Positions 15,254 to 23,134 of a DNA stretch of 23,847 nt are shown here, in pieces; position 1 is the stretch's first letter, and each line of letters begins with the position of its first letter. A model generated the notes under the pieces. The model was not told where the DNA came from. It saw nothing but the letters and a program-made list of their open reading frames with translations, and did no database searches. The translations under genes were made by a program, and so were the position numbers. The stretch is taken from the NCBI GenBank assembly GCA_039811865.1, contig JBDHZK010000026.1:1-23847 (forward strand), read 5' to 3'. This DNA is from JBDHZK01 sp039811865 (GTDB lineage Bacteria > Actinomycetota > Actinomycetes > Propionibacteriales > Propionibacteriaceae).

Positions 15254-17584
15254 TCAATCTAGGTCCTGATCAGCGCGCACGAGGAGAGCCGCCGGGAACT
15301 TGGCCAGTAGTTGGTCGAGGGTTGGTTCACCCTTGTGCGCGACTCCGGTGAACAGATCGGTCCACGCGCCGTCGAGCGTCAGGTGGGTGTCGCCCCAGCC
15401 CCCGCGTGCGGCTAGGGAGTGCGGGAGCCTGGTGGCGATCGTGATCGCGCCGCCGCGGTCGTAGGCGAGGACGTGTTCGGCGGCCGGCCCCTGCGCCCAC
15501 AATGGGCGATAGCCGGTGAACCACTCCGGGTGGGCTCGGCGCAGCCGGAGCGTCCGGGCTACCAGCCACAGCTTGGCCGCGCCGGAGGAGTCCACCGCCG
15601 GTGGCGCGTCCGGGTCAAGGAGCGCGCGGCGCGCCGCGTAGTCGACGGGCCGGCGGTTGTCCGGGTCGACGAGGGAGTCGTCCCAAAGCTCGGTGCCCTG
15701 GTAGACGTCCGGGACGCCGGGCATCGTCAACTGGACGAGCTTTTGCGACAGCGAGTTGGACCGGCCGGCGTCCGCGATGGTCTCGACGAGGTCGTCCCAC
15801 GGACGGCGGATGCCTGGGTCGGCGTAGGCGGCGTCCACCCCCGCGGCGACCGCAGCCTCGAAGGCCGGATCGCCGTCTACCCAGTCGGTGCCGTCCTTGG
15901 CCTCCTTGGCGGCCTTGAGCGCGTAGTCGCGCAGGCGTTGGGGCTCGATCGGGCCCGTCCCGGCCATTACCTGGGCGAGCAGGTAGGCCAGCGGGCGGCT
16001 GGGGACGCCGGACCGCTCCACGAAGGCCTTGGCGAAGGCGACCCACGGTTCGTCCAGTTCGGTGAGCACGGCCAGCCGAGCGCGGACGTCCTCGCCGCGT
16101 TTGGTGTCGTGCGTCGCGAGCGAGGTCATTGAGTTGGGCAGGCTCGCCTGCCGATCGGCCATCGCGGCGTGGAACGCGTCCAGGCTAAGCCCGATGTGCG
16201 CCGGCTCGCCGCCCACCTCGTTGGCCGCAACGAACCGGGCGTAGCGGTAGTACGCGGTGTCCTCGACCCCCTTGGCCATCGTCGCCCCGCACAACTGCTC
16301 GAAGCGGCGGGCGGCCTCGTGCGCCGGGTCGTGCAGGACCGGGCCGACGGCGTCCAGGACGTCCGTCAGGTCCGGGCGGGACGCCCCCACCTGCGCGAGC
16401 GCGGAATCGAGGTATTCGGCCGCCTCGGGCACGTAGCTGCGGTAGACGGCCACGGCCACGGCGAGCTCGACCAGCGCGTCGCGCAGGCGGGCGGAGTCGA
16501 GTCCTTCGACGGGCTCGGGGGCCGAGGGGGTCGCCGCGGCGGAGGCGGGGATCAGCTTCGCGATGCGAGCAACCTCGGCGGCCAACAGCTTGCCCGCGGC
16601 CAGCGTCTTTCCGGCCGCGACGTGGGCGGCGTAGTCGCGCTCGTCGGCGGTCAGGTCGCGGTAGAGGGCGGCCAGGCGCGCCTCGGCGGCGGGGTCGTAG
16701 AAGACGTGAGCCACCTGCGTCAGGGCGTCGTACCCGGTCGTCCCCTCGATCGGCCAGGGCTGCAGGCGCTCGCCGGGCTCCAGGATCTTCTCGATCACCA
16801 GCCAGAGCTCGCCGGCCGCGGCCCGCAGGCGGTCGAGGTAGGTGCCGGGGTCGGACAGCCCGTCCGGGTGGTCCACGCGCAGGCCGGTCAACTGACCCTC
16901 GCAGACCATCCGCAGCACCCGTTCGTGGGTTGCGGCGAACACCGCCGGGTCGTCCACCCGCACGCCGGCCAGGGACGTCACCGTGAAGAAGCGCCGGTAG
17001 CTGACCTCCGAATCGCCGCGGCGAAAACCGATCAGCCGGTAGTGCTGACGGGCGTGGACGGCCCCGGGGTCGTCCCCGGGGGCAGCCGTCCCCGGCGCCA
17101 CCGGGAAGCGGTGCTCGAAGTAGAGCAGCTGATCGGCGTCTCGGCTCAAGGTGAGCTTCGCCAGATCCGCGTCGTCGCCCAGCACGGGCAGCAGGATCGG
17201 CCCGCGCGCCCAATCGATGTCGAACCAGTTCGCGTACGCGGAGTCCCGGCCGTGCCGCAGGACGTCCCACCAGGCCGGGTTTTCAGCGGGCACGGCGATG
17301 CCGAGGTGGTTGGGCACGATGTCGAGGACGACTCCGAGACCGGCGGCGCGGGCCGCGTCGGCGAACCTCGTCCAGGCTTCCTCGCCGCCGCGAGCGGGGT
17401 CCACCCGGGTCGGGTCGGTCGTGTCATAACCATGGGCAGACCCCGTGGTCGAGGTCAGGATCGGCGACAGGTACACCGCGCCCACCCCAAGGGCGGACAG
17501 GTAGTCGAGCTGGTCGCACGCGTCGTCCAGGGTGAAGCCGGAATGGATCTGCAACCGGTACGTCGATGTGGGGATGCGGGTCAC
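15254..17584 (-). CDS. treY: Maltooligosyltrehalose synthase
   Basis: A 776-residue GH13 enzyme that rearranges the reducing-end alpha-1,4 bond of maltooligosaccharides or glycogen to alpha,alpha-1,1, the first step of the TreY-TreZ trehalose route. The N-terminus STYRLQIHSGFTLDDA is diagnostic. GH13 regions are present: DIVPNHL (88-94), GLRVDHPDG (234-242, nucleophile Asp238), WLVIEKIL (Glu265 as acid/base) and SLATHDTKRGEDVRAR (488-503). A linker at about 347-364, rich in Ala, Pro and Ser, includes a REP-like DNA sequence. Start GTG at 17584 with TAGGGT 6 nt upstream. Neither treZ nor treX is in the window, so they must lie elsewhere. Followed at 27 nt by the DUF6394-like gene. Confidence 0.95.
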   Translation of the reverse strand: MTRIPTSTYRLQIHSGFTLDDACDQLDYLSALGVGAVYLSPILTSTTGSAHGYDTTDPTRVDPARGGEEAWTRFADAARAAGLGVVLDIVPNHLGIAVPAENPAWWDVLRHGRDSAYANWFDIDWARGPILLPVLGDDADLAKLTLSRDADQLLYFEHRFPVAPGTAAPGDDPGAVHARQHYRLIGFRRGDSEVSYRRFFTVTSLAGVRVDDPAVFAATHERVLRMVCEGQLTGLRVDHPDGLSDPGTYLDRLRAAAGELWLVIEKILEPGERLQPWPIEGTTGYDALTQVAHVFYDPAAEARLAALYRDLTADERDYAAHVAAGKTLAAGKLLAAEVARIAKLIPASAAATPSAPEPVEGLDSARLRDALVELAVAVAVYRSYVPEAAEYLDSALAQVGASRPDLTDVLDAVGPVLHDPAHEAARRFEQLCGATMAKGVEDTAYYRYARFVAANEVGGEPAHIGLSLDAFHAAMADRQASLPNSMTSLATHDTKRGEDVRARLAVLTELDEPWVAFAKAFVERSGVPSRPLAYLLAQVMAGTGPIEPQRLRDYALKAAKEAKDGTDWVDGDPAFEAAVAAGVDAAYADPGIRRPWDDLVETIADAGRSNSLSQKLVQLTMPGVPDVYQGTELWDDSLVDPDNRRPVDYAARRALLDPDAPPAVDSSGAAKLWLVARTLRLRRAHPEWFTGYRPLWAQGPAAEHVLAYDRGGAITIATRLPHSLAARGGWGDTHLTLDGAWTDLFTGVAHKGEPTLDQLLAKFPAALLVRADQDLD
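16501..16520. repeat. REP-like sequence inside treY
   Basis: GTCCTTCGACGGGCTCGGGG resembles the CCTTCGACAGGCTCAGGG-type repetitive extragenic element that I recall from many high-GC bacterial genomes. Here it lies in frame within treY and encodes most of a PEPVEGL segment in a low-complexity linker, between the catalytic regions. Only one copy is in the window, so its repetitive nature is recalled, not observed. Confidence 0.45.
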
Positions 17585-17590
17585 GCGTTG

Positions 17591-17596
17591 ACCCTA
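17591..17596 (-). promoter_or_regulatory. -10 box of a leaderless promoter (treY operon)
   Basis: On the minus strand TAGGGT ends 6 nt before the treY GTG, the same box and spacing as at the MOSC gene. No ribosome site precedes the GTG. It shares a 52-bp divergent region with ald, whose own possible -10 is on the other strand. Confidence 0.5.
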
Positions 17597-17636
17597 AGGG
17601 CTTGTGGGCAGGCGATGCCGGGTAGTTCGATGGATC

Positions 17637-18752
17637 ATGCGAATCGGCGTACTGCGCGAGGTCAAGACGAACGAGAATCGGGTGGCCTTGACCCCGGGCG
17701 GGGCCTTCGGACTGACCCAGGCCGGGCACGAGGTCTTCGTCGAAACGGACGCGGGCGCCGGCTCCCACTTCCTGAACGAGCAGTACGCGGCCGCGGGCGC
17801 GACCGTAGTGCCCGCGGCGGCTGAGGTCTGGGAACGGGCCCAACTGGCCCTGAAGGTCAAGGAACCCCAGCCCGCCGAGTTGGGGTTCCTGCACGACGAC
17901 CTGGTCTTGTTCACCTATCTACACCTGGCGGCGAGCAAGGAGTTGACCGAGGCGATGCTCGCCAGCCGCATGGAATCCATCGCCTACGAAAACGTCACCG
18001 AGCGCGACGGGACGCTGCCCCTGCTCGCACCGATGTCGGAGATCGCCGGACGCCTGTCGGTCCAGGTCGGCGCCAACGCGCTGCTGCGGCACAACGGCGG
18101 CCGTGGGATCCTGCTGAGCGGGGTTCCCGGCACCGAACGGGGTCACGTCGTGGTGCTGGGTGGGGGAGTGGCGGGCCGCAACGCGATCGATATGGCGATC
18201 GGGCTCGGCGCCGACGTCACGGTGCTGGATATCAGCGTCAGCGCGCTGCGCCACATCGACGACCAATGGGGCGGTCGCGTCCAAACGCTGATGTCGACCC
18301 CGGACGTGATCGCCGAGCAGGTGTCGCGGGCCGAACTGGTGATCGGGGCCGTCCTCGTGCCCGGGGCGCGGGCACCCAAGCTGGTCTCGACCCTGACCAT
18401 CGAGTCGATGCCCGCCGGTGCGGTGCTCGTCGACGTCGCCATCGACCAGGGCGGCTGCTTCGAGCCGTCCCGGCCGACGACCCACCGCGAGCCGACCTTC
18501 AAGGTGGGCGATTCGCTGCTCTACTGCGTCGCCAACATGCCCGCCGCCGTCCCCAGGACGTCGACGCTGGCGCTCACGAACGCGACGTTGCCGTTCGTCA
18601 AGGAGCTTGCCAACAAGGGGTTCCACGCCGCCGTCCGGGCAGATCCCCGGCTGGCCGCCGGGGTGACGACGGTGGATGGACGCCTCTACCTGGCCGGTGT
18701 CGCCGAAGCGCACGGCCTGCCGGAGAGTTCCCTGAGCGAGCTTTTGGCCTAG
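17637..18752 (+). CDS. ald: Alanine dehydrogenase
   Basis: A 371-residue enzyme of standard length that interconverts L-alanine and pyruvate plus ammonia with NAD. The N-terminus MRIGVLREVKTNENRVALTP is diagnostic. Key residues seen are Arg15, Lys75 and His96 around the active site, the NAD-binding loop GGGVAG (175-180) with Asp198 at the end of the following strand, and the VDVAIDQGGCFE segment carrying the proton-handling Asp. I chose ATG 17637; the frame is open to 17604 but that part is not conserved. A weak TAGTTC (17623-17628) lies 8 nt before the ATG and may be its -10. It is divergent from treY and ends in a terminator shared with the aquaporin gene. Confidence 0.95.
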   Translation: MRIGVLREVKTNENRVALTPGGAFGLTQAGHEVFVETDAGAGSHFLNEQYAAAGATVVPAAAEVWERAQLALKVKEPQPAELGFLHDDLVLFTYLHLAASKELTEAMLASRMESIAYENVTERDGTLPLLAPMSEIAGRLSVQVGANALLRHNGGRGILLSGVPGTERGHVVVLGGGVAGRNAIDMAIGLGADVTVLDISVSALRHIDDQWGGRVQTLMSTPDVIAEQVSRAELVIGAVLVPGARAPKLVSTLTIESMPAGAVLVDVAIDQGGCFEPSRPTTHREPTFKVGDSLLYCVANMPAAVPRTSTLALTNATLPFVKELANKGFHAAVRADPRLAAGVTTVDGRLYLAGVAEAHGLPESSLSELLA

Positions 18753-18755
18753 ACA

Positions 18756-18793
18756 CGAACCGGGCCACCGCGAGAGCGCGGTGACCCGGTTCG
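18756..18793. terminator. Bidirectional terminator between ald and the aquaporin gene
   Basis: Two 17-nt arms (18756-18772 and 18777-18793) pair around an AGAG loop with one mismatch. The hairpin begins 3 nt after the ald stop and lies 11 nt beyond the convergent aquaporin stop, so it probably ends both transcripts. No T-run, as at the tuf terminator. Confidence 0.8.
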
Positions 18794-18804
18794 GGAGCGG
18801 TAGG

Positions 18805-19575
18805 TCAGGGAAGCAGAACCCCGGCGGTCAAACCGGCGATGACTCCACCTACGATCGGCCCGACGACCGGAACCCAGGAGTAACCCCAGTCCGACGAGCC
18901 CTTGTTCGGGATGGGCAGGACCGCGTGGGCGATCCGCGGGCCGAGGTCACGGGCGGGGTTGATCGCGTAACCGGTCGGGCCACCCAAGGAAGCGCCGATG
19001 CCGACCACCAGGAGCGCGACGCCAAGGGCCCCGAGCCACGGCATCCCGACCGAGTTGGCCGGCGCGTACTTGCCGGAGGCGATGACCACGAACACGAGGA
19101 CGAAGGTCGCGATGGCCTCGGTGACCACGTTCCAGATCGGGTTGCGGACCTCGGGCCCGGTCGAGAAGACGCCCAGCTTGTAACCCGCGGGGGCGTCGCC
19201 GTCGAACTGAGTCTTGTAGGCCAGCCAGCACAACACCGCGCCGATGAACGCCCCGATCATCTGGGCCCCGATGTAGGTCGCGATGGACGCGAAGTCGACC
19301 GGGACGAGGCAGGCGGTGCCGGCAGCGTCCTTGACGAAGCAGCCGCTGCCGCTGGCGGCCAGGCCAAGGGTGACGGCAGGGTTGAGGTGTCCGCCCGACT
19401 TGCCGGCGACCAGGACGCCTGCGAAGACCGCGAGACCCCAGCCGAAGTTGACCATCAAGAACCCGGTGCCCAGACCCTTGTTCTTGGGGAGGATGTTGTT
19501 TGCCACGACGCCGCCACCCAGTAGCAGCAGCATGGCCGTGCCGACGACTTCGGACAAGAAAATTGTTGGGAGCAT
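18805..19575 (-). CDS. glpF: Aquaglyceroporin (glycerol facilitator family)
   Basis: A 256-residue MIP-family channel. The two pore motifs are GGHLNPAVTLGLA (NPA at 65-67) and GYAINPARDLGPR (NPA at 206-208). Asp210 after the second NPA-Arg is the usual marker of glycerol-conducting rather than water-only members. Six membrane helices are apparent. An extended loop with Cys79 and Cys89 (about 76-95) is exposed and could form a disulfide. The start is ATG at 19575 with GGAAAG about 10 nt upstream; a longer frame to 19725 is Arg/Ser-rich and unlike the family. No glpK or glpD is adjacent, so glycerol use is inferred. Convergent with ald. Confidence 0.9.
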   Translation of the reverse strand: MLPTIFLSEVVGTAMLLLLGGGVVANNILPKNKGLGTGFLMVNFGWGLAVFAGVLVAGKSGGHLNPAVTLGLAASGSGCFVKDAAGTACLVPVDFASIATYIGAQMIGAFIGAVLCWLAYKTQFDGDAPAGYKLGVFSTGPEVRNPIWNVVTEAIATFVLVFVVIASGKYAPANSVGMPWLGALGVALLVVGIGASLGGPTGYAINPARDLGPRIAHAVLPIPNKGSSDWGYSWVPVVGPIVGGVIAGLTAGVLLP

Positions 19576-19723
19576 TTGGCTCGCTTTCCGACGGAATGTC
19601 TGACTAGAACCCTTTTCGAACAGCAGATGCAGAAGCTGGCGCCGACTCGTTCGGCTTGGGGGGTGGCATCGGATCGGGATGGCGCACGACCACCGGGACG
19701 ATTCGCGGCGATGGAGCCTCCTC

Positions 19724-19762
19724 ATCGTGCCGGCGGCTTCTCATTGCCGGCTGAAGCACGAT
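19724..19762. repeat. Inverted repeat upstream of the aquaporin gene
   Basis: ATCGTGC (19724-19730) is mirrored by GCACGAT (19756-19762), with copies of GCCGGC just inside each arm (19729-19734 and 19746-19751). It lies about 150 bp upstream of the aquaporin start. It could be an operator or an RNA hairpin in a long leader; chance is not excluded. Confidence 0.35.
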
Positions 19763-19892
19763 ACCTCTTGTCCGCCAAGAGTCCGCCAGCCAAATCTCCG
19801 GTGGATCGATCACTTCTTCGGTGATTCTTAACCAGTGCGCGCTAGCGACGCATGAGCACCGACGGCTCTCGGGGTCGCGTCCACGGGCAGAT

Positions 19893-19898
19893 TAAGCT
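19893..19898 (+). promoter_or_regulatory. Possible leaderless -10 box of gltX
   Basis: TAAGCT lies 8 nt before the GTG start of gltX, with no ribosome site between. The spacing is slightly longer than at the other leaderless candidates in the window. Confidence 0.4.
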
Positions 19899-19906
19899 AT
19901 CGGCCC

Positions 19907-21382
19907 GTGACTTCACCGCTACCCGCCCGCCTGCGCGTGGCGCCCTCGCCCACCGGCGACCCGCACGTCGGCACGGCCTACATGTCGCTGTTCAATCTCG
20001 CCTACGCCCGCCATACCGGCGGTCAGTTCGTCCTTCGGATCGAAGACACCGACCGGGCGCGCTATCAGGCCGGCTCCGAGCAACAGATCTTCGCGACCCT
20101 GCGGTGGCTGGGATTGGGCTGGGACGAGGGCCCGGACGTCGGCGGCCCGTACGCGCCCTATCGGCAGTCCGAGCGCCTGGACACTTATCGCCCGTTCGTC
20201 GAGCAGCTTCTTGAGCAGGGAAATGCCTACTACTGCTGGTGCTCCCCGGAACGGCTGGCGCAGTTGCGGGCCGAGCAGCAGGCGTCCCGTTCGGGCAGCG
20301 GCTACGACCGGCTCTGCCTGGGGAAGACGCGCGCCGAGCGGGCCGCGCTGCCCGGGTTCAGCCAGACGCCGGTCGTCCGCATGCTCGTCCCGGACGACCC
20401 GCCGTTGAGCTTCGACGACCTGATCCGCGGCGAGATCAGCGCGCCGCGTCCCGACGACCAGGTGATCCTGAAGGCGGACGGCTTCCCCACCTATCACCTC
20501 GCTGTCGTCGTGGACGACCACCTGATGGGGATCACCCACGTCGTCCGCGGCGAGGAGTGGATCAGTTCCACCCCCAAGCACCTGCTGCTGTATCGCTGGC
20601 TAGGCTTCGCCGAGCCGCGCTTCGCGCACATGCCGCTGTTGCGCAACACCGACAAGTCGAAGATCTCCAAGCGCAAGAACCCGGCGGCCCGGCTGACCTG
20701 GTTCCGCGAGCAGGGCTACCTGCCGCAGGCGCTGCGCAACTTCCTGCAGTTGCTGGCCTACCCGCCATCGGGGGAGGGCAACGAGGTGGCCTCCTTCGAG
20801 GAGTTCGTCGCCGGCTTCGACTGGGCCAAGGTGAACACCGTCGGCCCGATCTTCGACCTCACCAAGCTGGATTGGCTCAACGGCCACTACATCCGTTCGC
20901 TGGACGCTGCCCACCTGGCCGGGCTGATCCTGGAGTGGGAGGCCGAGTTCGGCACCTTGCGCGAGCCGACGCAGCGACAGCGCGAAATCGTCGTGGCCGC
21001 CGCCCCCTTGATCGCCGAGCGGCTCACGCTGCTCAGCGAGGCCCTGGGCAAGATCGAGTTCCTGCTGACTCCCGACGCCGATCTGCCGATCTCGCCGGAC
21101 GCCCGGGCCCAGCTCGGCGGCGACGCCTCGGCCGTCCTGGACGCGTCGGCCACCGCCTTGAGCGGACTCGAGGAGTTCACCGCGCAGACTATTCAGGTGG
21201 CGCTGCGGGAAGCGCTGGTGAGCGGCCTCGGACTGAAGCCGCGGCTGGCCTTCGGCCCGGTTCGGGTGGCGATCACGGGCTCGCGGGTGTCCCCGCCGCT
21301 GTTCGAGTCGATGGAGATCCTCGGCCGCGAGTCCTGCCTGGCGCGCATCGCCTCGCTGCGGTCCGCGCTCGGGGCTGCTTGA
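19907..21382 (+). CDS. gltX: Glutamyl-tRNA synthetase
   Basis: A 491-residue class I synthetase that charges tRNA-Glu. The N-terminus RLRVAPSPTGDPHVGTAY includes the HIGH-type motif as HVGT (20-23). The second signature is KISKR (252-256), followed by the GluRS-typical RLTWFREQGYLPQALRNFL. The Rossmann insertion and C-terminal anticodon-binding helices are full length. The start is GTG at 19907. Because glnS follows directly, this enzyme may be the discriminating type that charges only tRNA-Glu; the deciding residue could not be assigned without alignment. A GC hairpin at 21413-21428 lies after its stop. Confidence 0.96.
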   Translation: MTSPLPARLRVAPSPTGDPHVGTAYMSLFNLAYARHTGGQFVLRIEDTDRARYQAGSEQQIFATLRWLGLGWDEGPDVGGPYAPYRQSERLDTYRPFVEQLLEQGNAYYCWCSPERLAQLRAEQQASRSGSGYDRLCLGKTRAERAALPGFSQTPVVRMLVPDDPPLSFDDLIRGEISAPRPDDQVILKADGFPTYHLAVVVDDHLMGITHVVRGEEWISSTPKHLLLYRWLGFAEPRFAHMPLLRNTDKSKISKRKNPAARLTWFREQGYLPQALRNFLQLLAYPPSGEGNEVASFEEFVAGFDWAKVNTVGPIFDLTKLDWLNGHYIRSLDAAHLAGLILEWEAEFGTLREPTQRQREIVVAAAPLIAERLTLLSEALGKIEFLLTPDADLPISPDARAQLGGDASAVLDASATALSGLEEFTAQTIQVALREALVSGLGLKPRLAFGPVRVAITGSRVSPPLFESMEILGRESCLARIASLRSALGAA

Positions 21383-21412
21383 GCTTTCAGGGCGCGGGGC
21401 GGCCGGGGCCGA

Positions 21413-21428
21413 GGCGGGGACGCCCGCC
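21413..21428 (+). terminator. GC hairpin between gltX and glnS, possible terminator
   Basis: GGCGGG (21413-21418) and CCCGCC (21423-21428) form a perfect 6-bp stem with a GACG loop, 30 nt after the gltX stop. There is no T-run. It may end gltX transcription ahead of the separate glnS promoter; the short stem keeps confidence low. Confidence 0.35.
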
Positions 21429-21448
21429 GGGTCGACGAGCGGAATTGC

Positions 21449-21454
21449 TAACCT
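21449..21454 (+). promoter_or_regulatory. -10 box of a leaderless promoter (glnS)
   Basis: TAACCT ends 6 nt before the GTG of glnS with no ribosome site between, matching the arrangement at the MOSC and treY genes. It suggests glnS has its own promoter rather than depending on gltX. Confidence 0.45.
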
Positions 21455-21460
21455 TTCGCG

Positions 21461-23134
21461 GTGACCACACCAGCCGGCGACTTCATCCGCGACCTCGTGC
21501 GACGCGACAACGAGCGGCAGACCTTCGGCGGCCGGGTGCAGACGCGGTTCCCACCCGAGCCCAACGGCTACCTGCACATCGGGCATGCGAAGGCGATCAC
21601 CGTCGACTTCGGCATCGCCGAGGAGTTCGGCGGGGTGTGCAATCTGCGCCTCGACGACACCAATCCCGATACCGAGGAGTCGGAGTTCGTCGACTCGATC
21701 GTCGCCGACATCGAGTGGCTGGGTTTCCGCACGCCGGCCGTCCTGCATGCGTCGGATTACTTCGACCAGCTATACGAGTGGGCCGAGTACCTGATCGGAC
21801 GGGGCCTGGCCTACGTCGACGATCAGGACTCCGAGACGATCTCCGCGCAGCGCGGCGGCTACGGCCGTCCCGGCGTGGAGAGCCCCTTTCGTGACCGCGG
21901 CGCCGAAGAGAACCTCGATCTCTTCCGCCGGATGCGAGCCGGCGAGTTCGCGGACGGCTCACGCGTGCTGCGAGCCCGGATCGACATGCAGCACGACAAC
22001 ATGCAGTTGCGCGACCCGATCATGTACCGGATCCGGCGCGGGCACCATTTCCGGACCGGCGACAAGTGGTGCATCTATCCGACCTACGACTGGGCGCACG
22101 GGCAGTCCGATGCCATCGAGGGCGTCACGCATTCGCTATGCACGTTGGAGTTCGAGGGGAACCGGCCCTTGTACGACTGGTACCTCGGCCAGTTGCCGTT
22201 GCCCGGCGATCGCCCGCGGCAAACGGAGTTCGCGCGGCTGGAGTTGACCCACACCGTGACGTCCAAGCGACGACTGGCGAAGCTCGTTGCCGACGGCACC
22301 GTCGACGGCTGGGACGACCCGCGCATGCCGACGCTACGCGGCCTGCGGCATCGCGGTTACCCGGCGAAGGCGATCCGCGCCTTCTGTACTGACGTTGGCA
22401 CCACTCGGACGAACTCGCGGCAGTCGATCGAGGCGCTGGAGTCGTTCGTCCGCCGCGAACTGAACGCGACCGCGCAGCGACGGATGGCGGTACTGCATCC
22501 GGTGCGGCTGGTGGTCACCAACTGGCCGGTCGACGCCGTGGGCGACCCGGTGGTGGAGTACTTCGAGATCGCCAACAACCCGGAGAATGCGGAGGACGGC
22601 GTGCGGAGCGTCGCCTTCAGCGGAGAGTTGTTCATCGAGGCCGAGGACTTCGCCGCGGACCCGCCGCCCAAGTTCTTCCGCCTGGCGCCGGGACGCGAGG
22701 TGCGCCTGCGCGGCGCGTACTACCTCACTTGCACCGACTTCGACACCGACGCCGACGGCAACCTCGTCGAGGTGCGGGCGACCTATGATCCCGAAACCCG
22801 CGGTGGTCAGGGACCCCGAAAGGTGAAGGCGACCTTGCACTGGGTGTCGGCCGCTCACGCGATCGACATCGAGGTGGCGTTGTACGACCGGCTGTTCTCG
22901 GCCGCCGCGCCGGGGGAGCGCACCGGCGAGGCGTTGGACGACCTGAACCCGAACTCGCGCGAAGTGCTCACCGGCTGCAAGGCCGAGCCGGCCCTGACCG
23001 ACGCTCTGGCGGGCGAGGTCGTCCAGTTCGAGCGGTTGGGCTACTTCGCGCGCGACTCCAGTTCGCCGAGGCTCTTCCACCGGACGGTCGGCTTGCGCGA
23101 TGAGTGGGCGGCGATCCAGCGGCGCCAAGGATGA
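21461..23134 (+). CDS. glnS: Glutaminyl-tRNA synthetase
   Basis: A 557-residue class I synthetase, close to the length of the E. coli enzyme (about 554), so catalytic and beta-barrel anticodon domains are both present. TRFPPEPNGYLHIGHAKA contains an exact HIGH motif (39-42). The second signature reads VTSKRRL (266-272), where E. coli has VMSKRKL. NLRLDDTNPDTEE and the DWAHGQSDAIEGVTHSLCT block are diagnostic of GlnRS rather than GluRS. It charges tRNA-Gln directly. Most actinobacteria lack this gene and instead amidate Glu-tRNA-Gln with GatCAB, so it may have been acquired by transfer. GTG start at 21461. Its stop overlaps the next ATG (ATGA). Confidence 0.95.
   Translation: MTTPAGDFIRDLVRRDNERQTFGGRVQTRFPPEPNGYLHIGHAKAITVDFGIAEEFGGVCNLRLDDTNPDTEESEFVDSIVADIEWLGFRTPAVLHASDYFDQLYEWAEYLIGRGLAYVDDQDSETISAQRGGYGRPGVESPFRDRGAEENLDLFRRMRAGEFADGSRVLRARIDMQHDNMQLRDPIMYRIRRGHHFRTGDKWCIYPTYDWAHGQSDAIEGVTHSLCTLEFEGNRPLYDWYLGQLPLPGDRPRQTEFARLELTHTVTSKRRLAKLVADGTVDGWDDPRMPTLRGLRHRGYPAKAIRAFCTDVGTTRTNSRQSIEALESFVRRELNATAQRRMAVLHPVRLVVTNWPVDAVGDPVVEYFEIANNPENAEDGVRSVAFSGELFIEAEDFAADPPPKFFRLAPGREVRLRGAYYLTCTDFDTDADGNLVEVRATYDPETRGGQGPRKVKATLHWVSAAHAIDIEVALYDRLFSAAAPGERTGEALDDLNPNSREVLTGCKAEPALTDALAGEVVQFERLGYFARDSSSPRLFHRTVGLRDEWAAIQRRQG

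Larger units (their letters stand above)
19576..19906. other. Non-coding divergent region between the aquaporin gene and gltX
   Basis: 331 bp without a credible gene and with slightly lower GC than its surroundings. It contains an inverted repeat at 19724-19762, a short ATCAC/GTGAT hairpin near 19809-19824 and, at the right end, the -10 box for gltX. The aquaporin promoter should be here but no clear -35/-10 pair could be chosen on the minus strand. Confidence 0.55.

Noticed and set aside
13373..15262. 629-codon open frame opposite the channel and DUF6394-like genes
   Set aside because: Composition (Gly, Asp, His, Gln-rich) is that of a codon shadow, and the opposite strand encodes clear channel motifs.
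16169..17824. 551-codon open frame opposite treY running into ald
   Set aside because: Antisense to conserved GH13 motifs and out of frame with ald, with no domain of its own.
19576..19725. 50-residue N-terminal extension of the aquaporin
   Set aside because: Arg/Ser-rich, unlike MIP proteins; the ATG at 19575 has a ribosome site and gives the usual length.
19852..20214. 120-codon frame starting ATG upstream of gltX
   Set aside because: Overlaps gltX in another frame for most of its length and has no recognisable domain.
20239..21894. 551-codon open frame spanning gltX and the start of glnS in another frame
   Set aside because: Overlaps two well-conserved synthetases and is Arg/Pro/Gly-rich without a fold.
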